From Legionella lytica (GTDB taxonomy: Bacteria; Pseudomonadota; Gammaproteobacteria; Legionellales; Legionellaceae), in contig NZ_CP071527.1 in NCBI RefSeq assembly GCF_023921225.1, positions 2,260,501 to 2,324,500 of the forward strand: a stretch of 64,000 nt of DNA, in the 5' to 3' direction. Under the pieces are notes generated by a model. That model saw only the letters and a program-made list of their open reading frames with translations. It did not search any database and was not told the DNA's origin. The position numbers and the translations under genes were made by a program. Position 1 is the first letter of the stretch. Each line of letters opens with the position of its first letter. Shown one piece after another: positions 57,573-64,000 of this stretch.

Positions 57573-59501
57573 TCACGACATTGGAGTCAAACCACAACTG
57601 TTTCTGTGGTCATCATCATGAGTATTATCCTTAGCTTTTGCTAGCGGTTTAAGAGCTTGATAGTCCGCTTTAAACTGTCGACATACGTTATTTGTACTCT
57701 GAGCGGGATTAGGTGAAGCGGCAGCAGCTGCAGGTTTTTGAGCCGCTTGTGGATTATAAAATCGATTAGGAGGAACAATCGTCGCGACTGTGACAGGCTG
57801 TTGAGAATGTGTGAGGGGATTCTGATATGGTTTAGAATTAGCACTCATAGCTGCTGGAATAGGTTGCTGGTGAGGTGCTTGTAGATTATGTAACGATTTA
57901 GGATTACTCGCCGCAGCTGCGGGGATAGGTTGTTGGTGAGGTGCTTGTGGGTTATGTAACAATTTAGGATTACTCGCTGCAGCTGCTGCAGCTATAACAG
58001 CATATGGATAATACGGTGGTGCATGCTGAGCTAGATTAGGCTTAGCAGCGATGATAGCAGTCGCTTGAGGATGCGGAGATAAATTAGGAAACTGAGCAAG
58101 TGTGGCAATATACGCAGGTGTATTAGGAAAAGTCATAGCTGCAGTTACAACTGCGGGCGAATATTTCAAATTGCATTGCAAATTCAAAACTCTATTCGGA
58201 TTAACATCATTAGAATTGAGTCTGTTTATGATGTCACTATTTAGTAAAATAGTAGTTTGAATAGAAGGATGATCCGTTGCTGTCTTATCCTTCGCACCAA
58301 ACTGAAGCTACACATGATTTAATAGAGTAGGTCGTTGCATACGATAAGAATTACTGCCATCAAAAAAAGTATGTGCTTGCATGAAATATGAAAATTTTTT
58401 GGCACCCGATGAGGCAGGCACTAAATAAGCTCCACTTTCCTGATAACCTCCCGCTGATGGGCTTGAGTACTCCTGTATCGGTTTGTTAAAATTGGTATCT
58501 CCTATGTACCCCACCACAGTCCTTTCTGATGCAACGCGTTGCGCATACGCTTTTAATAACTCGACCGCCTTAGCAGGATAGCGCGCTATATCATTAGGGA
58601 TATGAGGAACTAAGACGCTGTATTTCCCCTTGCCCGTTGCAAAGTGAATTTCACCTACTTTAAAATTTTCAGCGATTGTTGCTTCAGTAGGTGCTATTTG
58701 CATGTCATCTCTTATGTAAAAATGCATATTTTGCTTCGAATCATCATGATTCAGGCGATTCTTCCCTTGAAGGGAGGAGGTATATAACTTATAAGTAGCT
58801 ACCGTGGTGACCTCACTAGAATTAGCTGGATCTCGAGTGCCCTTTAAAGTAAATTCATCAGGTAGATTATTTCTTCTACCCTCTACAACAGCAACGACGT
58901 GTGGAGTCTCTCTATTTTCAAATAACTTCACTAACGCCTCATCATACGTACTTACATTGGTATAAGTGCCTATTTTGGAGATCAATGTGGCTTGAGCAAC
59001 TTGATCCATAGAGCACCTAGCTCCCCCCATATGAGGCTCATAACGCCCCACTCCAGACTCCCAGTATTTAATAGAAAAATGTCGGGATGCCTCCTGAGAA
59101 AACACCGCGATTTTAAATCCATCTCTCCACGGCCAATCGGTTGCATCTGACAATATACCGTCTAAATACTGGCGATCTTTAGGGGTTATTGGCCCAGCTT
59201 GGCCGGACCCATTAATGAGTACGCTACTACTTTTTGTTTGTAAATTGTTGGTTATTTGTATCTGTGTCGGGCTCCTTTTTAAGGTATATCCACCGGCTCC
59301 AGAACCGGAGCCTGCAGCAGCAGCGGTAGCGCCAATTCTAGAGCCAGATGCAGCAGGAGCATCATGAGTGACAGGAACAGGAACAGCATCAGCAGCCGTG
59401 GCGGGAGGAGCATTAGCAGGTGGACTTGCAGCTGGCTGAACGAGCTGTTGAGGGCCTGCGTCATCTGTCATGCTCTCATCTTGCGGTTGCTTCTCTGGCA
59501 T
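57573..59501 (-). pseudogene. Unknown effector-like gene interrupted by an in-frame TAG
   Basis: A frame from ATG 59501 (GGAG 6 bases upstream) encodes 397 residues, then meets TAG at 58308-58310. In the same frame 40 sense codons follow without any ATG/GTG/TTG before a further 200 residues, ending at 57573. So one gene of about 640 codons is split by a single amber codon. The N-terminal 75 residues are Pro/Ala-rich. The middle has VVGYIGDTNFNKP, faintly like a GDxN nuclease/phosphatase motif. After the TAG are four 22-residue repeats (NPKSLHNLQAPHQQPIPA type). A nonsense mutation or read-through are both possible. Family unknown. Confidence 0.6.
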
Positions 59502-59744
59502 CATAATCTCCAATAAAACGCTAAATGTAAGTACACGACAAGATACTCACAAACAGATATGGTATAACTATAATTATAATGCACAAAAAAAATACAGATT
59601 ATTTTTCCTTTTATTGCGCACTTAATATGACGCGTATCACTGTATTTCTGGTTAAAGTTACATTCTTCTTTTCATTTTATTAGGCTATATATTTTGATAT
59701 CTATGATAGAATTCTTCCTCTTCTTTTGTTGCTTATGATTAAAA

Positions 59745-61598
59745 ATGCTAACCCTACGCCAAATCACCTTATCACGTGGTAATAAAGTATTACTCGACAA
59801 AGCCAGCGTCACCCTTTATGAAAAACAAAAAATAGGTCTTATCGGCCATAACGGCTGTGGTAAATCCACTTTGTTTGATTTTTTCCTGGGTAAACTAATT
59901 GCGGATACTGGGGAGTATTTAATTAATCCTCATCTGCGCATCAGCCATTTATCGCAGCAATTACCTGACAGTGACGAAAAAGCCCTGGACTTTGTAGTTA
60001 GTGGTGATGAAGAATACATCAAATTATTGCAACGCTTGGAAAAGGCAGAAAAAGAAGATAACCATGCGGAAGTCGTCGCCTGTCATGAAGAATTAAGCCA
60101 CTCAGGGGGTTATAGTAAACCCGCTCAAGCAGCAACGATTATGTCTGGCTTAGGATTTAGTAGCGAAGAACAAAATGCCTCCGTGAATAGTTTTTCAGGG
60201 GGATGGCGGATGCGTCTGAGCCTCGCACGATGCCTCATGAAACCCGCTGATTTGTTATTACTGGATGAGCCAACCAACCATTTAGATATGGAGGCTATTT
60301 TTTGGCTTGAGCGTTTTTTAAAACAAAGTCCCAGTACAATTATCCTGATTTCTCACGATAGAGAGTTTCTTGATGCCTTTGTTACCCATATTCTACATAT
60401 TGAAAAACAAAGTCTGACTCTTTATGGTGGCGATTACAGTTGCTTCGAAAAAACACATGCCCAACAATTAGCCTTACAACAAGCTATGTATGAGAAGCAA
60501 CAAACAAAGATTAGCCATATGATGAGCTTTGTCACCCGCTTCAAGGCAAAAGCAACGAAAGCCAAGCAAGCACAAGGGCGTCTCAAGGCTATTGAGCGGA
60601 TGGAAGTTATTGCCGCAGCTCAAGCAGACTCGCCATTTTCTTTTGATTTTTTCCCCTGTCCTCGTGCTGGTAATCCCTTAATCCAATGCAATCAAGTGGA
60701 TGCAGGTTATACAGGGCAGGATCCGATACTTAAGAAAATTAATCTATCGCTGAGCCCCGGGGATCGGATTGCCTTATTAGGTCCTAATGGTGAAGGTAAA
60801 TCCACCTTAATTAAAACACTGACTGGTTCCTTATCGGCTTTAAATGGAACGATTCATCGCTCCGCGCATTTACAGATCGGCTATTATGCACAACATCAGT
60901 TGGAGCAATTAGACTGTAAACTAAGCCCTGTAGAAACAATCCAAGCCTTATCCCCAGAAGTACGTGAACAAAGCATCCGGGATTTCTTAGGTGGTTTTAA
61001 TTTCATGGGAGATATGGCAGTACAACCTATTCATCATTTTTCTGGGGGAGAAAAAGCACGTTTGGCTCTAGCTAAATTGGTTTGGCTTAAACCCAATTTA
61101 TTATTACTTGACGAGCCAACCAACCATTTAGATTTAGGAATGCGTTCAGCCATCGAATTAGCACTACAAAGTTATGAGGGGGCTTTAATTCTTATCTCCC
61201 ATGATCGGCATATGCTCAAAACGACGGTAGATAATTTCTACTTAGTTTATCAAAAGAAAGTACAGCCCTTTAATGGCGATTTAGATGATTATTATACTTG
61301 GCTACAATCCAAAGATGCAGTGAAAGAAAACACCAATACCACTTCTAGTCCGGCAAATGATTATAAAGAAAAAAAGGTATTACAAAATCGTTTAAAAAAA
61401 TTAGAGCAAATGATTGAGCAATACCACGGAGAATTAGATAAATTGGATATTCAACTTGGTGATGCTAGTCTTTATGAAGACAGCACTCAACAGAATAAAT
61501 TAAATCAATTAGTGCAAAAACGAGAACAAGCTCATTCTTCATTAGCTCAGGTTGAAGAGGAATGGTTAGAAATTAGTGGAACGTTGGAAGATTTATAA
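59745..61598 (+). CDS. yheS: ABC-F family ATPase, YheS-like
   Basis: A 617-residue soluble protein with two ABC domains and no membrane segments, of the translation-associated ABC-F group. The first domain has Walker A GHNGCGKST (34-42), signature FSGGWRMRLSLA and DEPTNHLD; the second has GPNGEGKST, FSGGEKARLALA and DEPTNHLD. The inter-domain P-site tip region (about 230-300; KAKATKAKQAQGRLKAIERM) and a C-terminal coiled coil fit YheS. ABC-F proteins bind the ribosomal E site; the exact role of YheS is not settled. Confidence 0.9.
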   Translation: MLTLRQITLSRGNKVLLDKASVTLYEKQKIGLIGHNGCGKSTLFDFFLGKLIADTGEYLINPHLRISHLSQQLPDSDEKALDFVVSGDEEYIKLLQRLEKAEKEDNHAEVVACHEELSHSGGYSKPAQAATIMSGLGFSSEEQNASVNSFSGGWRMRLSLARCLMKPADLLLLDEPTNHLDMEAIFWLERFLKQSPSTIILISHDREFLDAFVTHILHIEKQSLTLYGGDYSCFEKTHAQQLALQQAMYEKQQTKISHMMSFVTRFKAKATKAKQAQGRLKAIERMEVIAAAQADSPFSFDFFPCPRAGNPLIQCNQVDAGYTGQDPILKKINLSLSPGDRIALLGPNGEGKSTLIKTLTGSLSALNGTIHRSAHLQIGYYAQHQLEQLDCKLSPVETIQALSPEVREQSIRDFLGGFNFMGDMAVQPIHHFSGGEKARLALAKLVWLKPNLLLLDEPTNHLDLGMRSAIELALQSYEGALILISHDRHMLKTTVDNFYLVYQKKVQPFNGDLDDYYTWLQSKDAVKENTNTTSSPANDYKEKKVLQNRLKKLEQMIEQYHGELDKLDIQLGDASLYEDSTQQNKLNQLVQKREQAHSSLAQVEEEWLEISGTLEDL

Positions 61599-61603
61599 TG
61601 TTC

Positions 61604-61675
61604 GTAGGTTGGGCTGTAAAGCCCAACAAGACGGTTTATGCTAGACCCGATGCTGGGCTTTACAGCACAGCCTAC
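61604..61675. repeat. GTAGGTTGGGCTGTAAAGCCCAAC inverted-repeat element
   Basis: A 72-base element begins 6 bases after the yheS stop. Each end is itself a hairpin (TTGGGCTGTAAAGCCCAA and GCTGGGCTTTACAGC), and the ends are inverted with respect to each other, bounded by GTAGG and CCTAC. It probably ends yheS transcription and resembles the double hairpin at 41930-41985. Confidence 0.65.
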
Positions 61676-61709
61676 TTCAACTATAGGTTACATTACGAAG
61701 GAACGAGCA

Positions 61710-63188
61710 ATGAATGCTTACCAAAAATTAGAGCAGCATTTTAAAAAATATTATGATTTTGAAAATCTTGCAGCGATTGTTTCTTGGGATGAGGCGGCAA
61801 TGATGCCTATTGGTGGTGGTCCGGCACGTGCAGAAGCATTAGCAACTTTAAGTGCAATACAGCATGATTGGCTAACCGATAAAATCGTGGGCGAATGGCT
61901 TAAGCAATGCAAGGACCTAGAACTATCCCCCTGGCAGCACAGGAATGTCTATTGGATTGAAAAACAGTATCAATTGGCCACCTGCATCCCCTCCCTACTC
62001 ATAGAAGAAGTTACTAATGAGTCATTAATTTGCTCTCAAGCGTGGCGAGAGTTGCGGGCAAAGAATGATTGGCAAGCCTTTCAACCTTATTTAAAAAAGC
62101 TATTTGAAAAGGTAAAAACTATTGCTGAAATCAAATCCCAACTTTTTGCTAAATCACCCATAGATGTATTAATTGATGAATACTCACCTGGATTAGATTG
62201 CAAAACAATTACACCGATTTTTAATTCTCTAAAGCAAGAATTACCAACATTGATTCCTAGAATTATGGAAAAGCAAAAGTATCGTACTATGAAGCCAATC
62301 GCGGGTAATTTTGCGCTTGAGACTCAAAAACTGTTAGGCATGGAAGTTATGTCACGCTTAGGTTTTGATTTTAATCATGGCCGATTGGATGTGAGTCATC
62401 ATCCCTTCTGTGGCGGGATTTCCACTGATGTTCGCATCACTACACGTTACAAAGAACATGAATTTCTCTCATCCCTTATGGCAATTACCCATGAAACTGG
62501 GCATGCCTTGTATGAACAAGGTTTGCTAAAGGAGTGGCTGACTCAGCCCGTTGGGCATTCATTAGGTATGGCAGTACATGAAAGCCAATCTTTATTTATG
62601 GAAATGCAAATTTGCCGCAGCTTAGAATTTATACGATTTCTAGTGCCCTTGACGAAAAATTATTTTGGCGAAGCACAAAATATTACTGAAGAAAACCTGT
62701 TTTATCATTATACCCAGGTGAAGCCGAGTTTTATTCGTGTTGATGCGGATGAGGTGACTTATCCTTTGCATGTAATCTTACGCTATGAAATAGAACAACA
62801 GTTATTCGCGGGTGATATTACGATTGATGACCTACCTGACGCGTGGGATTCCTATATGCAAAAGTATCTAGGTCTATCAACTAAAGGTGATAATAAAAAC
62901 GGAGTTATGCAAGATGTACACTGGCCGTCAGGAATTTTCGGTTATTTTCCGGCCTATACCTTAGGTGCATTGATTGCTGCCCAGTTATTTTCCTCGGTAA
63001 AAAGAGCGATTCCTGATATTAAACAGCAAATTGCGCAAGGTGATTTTAAAGCTTTATTGTTGTGGTTAAGAGAGAATATCCATCAAAAAGCCAGATTATT
63101 GCCTTATCAGGAGTTATTGCACCAGGCAACTGGTGAGGAACTCAATCCACAGCATTATTTAATGCATATTCGTGAGCGGTATTTATAA
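61710..63188 (+). CDS. M32-family metallocarboxypeptidase
   Basis: A 492-residue cytosolic zinc carboxypeptidase of the M32 (Taq/Pfu) family, which trims C-terminal residues from peptides. The zinc site is ITHETGHALYEQG, with His261, Glu262 and His265, and Glu291 in VHESQSLFME is the third ligand. IVSWDEAAMMPIGGGPARAEALA and DVRITTRY are other family signatures. The ATG at 61710 has AAGGA upstream; a longer in-frame start at 61638 would translate the repeat element. Confidence 0.93.
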   Translation: MNAYQKLEQHFKKYYDFENLAAIVSWDEAAMMPIGGGPARAEALATLSAIQHDWLTDKIVGEWLKQCKDLELSPWQHRNVYWIEKQYQLATCIPSLLIEEVTNESLICSQAWRELRAKNDWQAFQPYLKKLFEKVKTIAEIKSQLFAKSPIDVLIDEYSPGLDCKTITPIFNSLKQELPTLIPRIMEKQKYRTMKPIAGNFALETQKLLGMEVMSRLGFDFNHGRLDVSHHPFCGGISTDVRITTRYKEHEFLSSLMAITHETGHALYEQGLLKEWLTQPVGHSLGMAVHESQSLFMEMQICRSLEFIRFLVPLTKNYFGEAQNITEENLFYHYTQVKPSFIRVDADEVTYPLHVILRYEIEQQLFAGDITIDDLPDAWDSYMQKYLGLSTKGDNKNGVMQDVHWPSGIFGYFPAYTLGALIAAQLFSSVKRAIPDIKQQIAQGDFKALLLWLRENIHQKARLLPYQELLHQATGEELNPQHYLMHIRERYL

Positions 63189-63238
63189 TAACGTAGCCCT
63201 AACGTCACCCATTTTCACGTTCAAGTCACGGAATCTGC

Positions 63239-63338
63239 GTAGGCCGGGCCCATGGTCCGACGCTTCCCATCTTTCTCATGGAATCCAATTCATTATTACA
63301 CGTCTAAAATGAATTGTCGGGCCATGGGCTCGACCTAC
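63239..63338. repeat. 100-bp MITE-like element
   Basis: GTAGGCCGGGCCCATGGTCC at the left and its inverted relative GGGCCATGGGCTCGACCTAC at the right delimit 100 bases between the M32 gene and rnc. It has imperfect 23-base terminal inverted repeats and a non-coding AT-rich centre. It is related to 45695-45869 and perhaps to 21880-21910. Confidence 0.65.
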
Positions 63339-64000
63339 TTAGCTCTGGATTTTAATTGTTCCAGCATCGATTTTGCCGCTATTTGCTCTGCCTTCCGGCG
63401 GTTGGGGCCTTGACCATGGGTTATTTGCTTTGCCCCATCCACAGTACAAGTTACATAAAATATTTGATCATGCTCTTCACCTTCAACTTTCGTCAAAGCA
63501 TATTCAGGAAGAGCCAGCTTTTCAGCTTGCAAATATTCTTGAAGTTGGGTTTTAGAGTCTTTTAAACAATCGTTTAAATTAGGATCTTCGAGCCTAGACT
63601 TATATAGAGTTAAAATTACCTCTTTAGCCGCATCTACACCACCATCGAAAAAAATCGCTGCAAAGACAGCTTCCAAGGCATCAGAAAGAATAGAAGCACG
63701 GCGAAACCCACCGCTTTTTAATTCACCTTGGCCTAAATAGAGGTAATCACCTAAATCAAGTTCACGGGCAATCTCAACCAACATATCACCACGAACTAAA
63801 AAAGAACGCAAACGACTAAGCTGCCCTTCGCTTTGTTGCGGAAAACGATGGAATAATTCATTAGCAATAACAAAACTTAAAATGGAGTCGCCTAGAAACT
63901 CAAAACGTTCATAGTTATCACTACCAACGCTACAATGTGTCAAAGCTTGCTTCAAATAAGCTTGGTTACTGAATTGATAATTTAAGCGCCTGCATAATCT
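63335..64000 (-). CDS. rnc: Ribonuclease III (5' end outside the window)
   Basis: A double-strand RNA endonuclease that processes rRNA precursors. The frame is open to the window edge (RLCRRLNYQFSNQAYLKQALTH at the start), so only the first few residues are missing. The catalytic signature ERFEFLGDSILSFV is at the beginning, followed by a second acidic site (SDALEAVFAAIFFDGG). The C-terminal dsRNA-binding domain is DSKTQLQEYLQAEKLALPEY with GPNRRKAEQIAAK. A TTG at 63955 is an internal Leu codon. Confidence 0.95.
   Translation of the reverse strand, partial: RLCRRLNYQFSNQAYLKQALTHCSVGSDNYERFEFLGDSILSFVIANELFHRFPQQSEGQLSRLRSFLVRGDMLVEIARELDLGDYLYLGQGELKSGGFRRASILSDALEAVFAAIFFDGGVDAAKEVILTLYKSRLEDPNLNDCLKDSKTQLQEYLQAEKLALPEYALTKVEGEEHDQIFYVTCTVDGAKQITHGQGPNRRKAEQIAAKSMLEQLKSRAK

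Noticed and set aside
57641..57844. Hydrophobic 67-codon minus-strand ORF within the repeat-rich tail
   Set aside because: It is a shifted frame of the repeat region; the repeats are regular only in the frame joined to the TAG-split gene.

Overview
The window is a chromosomal segment of a Legionella-like gammaproteobacterium. The DNA is AT-rich with core genes typical of the class: a full flg operon, a complete his operon, the tig-clpP-clpX-lon-hupB-ppiD block, hemF, pyrE, rdgC, bamD and rnc. Between them sit large, poorly conserved genes with eukaryote-like parts that resemble Dot/Icm type IV effectors: a SidE-type phosphodiesterase domain, an F-box plus HEAT repeats, a zeta-toxin-like P-loop kinase, a GT-B-like glycosyltransferase, and a membrane protein with PTAP and PPSY motifs. 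No dot/icm gene is present, so secretion is inferred.

Layout. 1-3060: end of an unknown gene, a PuuE-like deacetylase and a FadL-type outer-membrane channel. 3261-13989: flgBCDEFGHIJKL on the minus strand behind a candidate sigma-54 promoter, divergent from hemF. 15173-20983: an LplT-like MFS transporter, the 1276-residue SidE-PDE protein and a cold-shock protein. 21210-29351: pyrE, then a TrpR/YerC-like regulator translationally coupled to hisGDCBHAFI(E). 29470-34635: an RlmI-like methyltransferase, an outer-membrane protein, Kup and RdgC. 34636-43385: an accessory stretch with two tiny paralogous genes, the zeta-like kinase, a frameshifted small ORF, bamD, tRNA-Ser, the GT-B-like protein, a YqfO-like protein and the PTAP/PPSY protein.

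43540-53490: the conserved proteostasis block on the minus strand (tRNA Pro-Arg-His-Leu, tig, clpP, clpX, lon, hupB, two tandem tRNA-Val/tRNA-Asp pairs, ppiD). ppiD carries a one-base frameshift in a homopolymer. 53752-59501: a tyrosine recombinase, an effector-like remnant, the F-box/HEAT gene and a 1.9-kb gene interrupted by an in-frame TAG. 59745-64000: a YheS-type ABC-F ATPase, an M32 carboxypeptidase and rnc running off the end.

Intergenic spaces hold several families of dispersed palindromes: a CCTGGTTGC hairpin, a GTAGG-bounded MITE-like element with a GGGCCCATGG core, a TGGGCTGTAAAGCCCA hairpin, and a longer repeat of the TCATTGCGAG...GCAATCC type. Many lie directly behind stop codons.

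The leads most worth checking are the PTAP/PPSY tail, the TAG-interrupted gene, the F-box/HEAT protein, the INW-x17-IIxNEL small-protein pair, the possible -1 frameshift cassette and the ppiD homopolymer.
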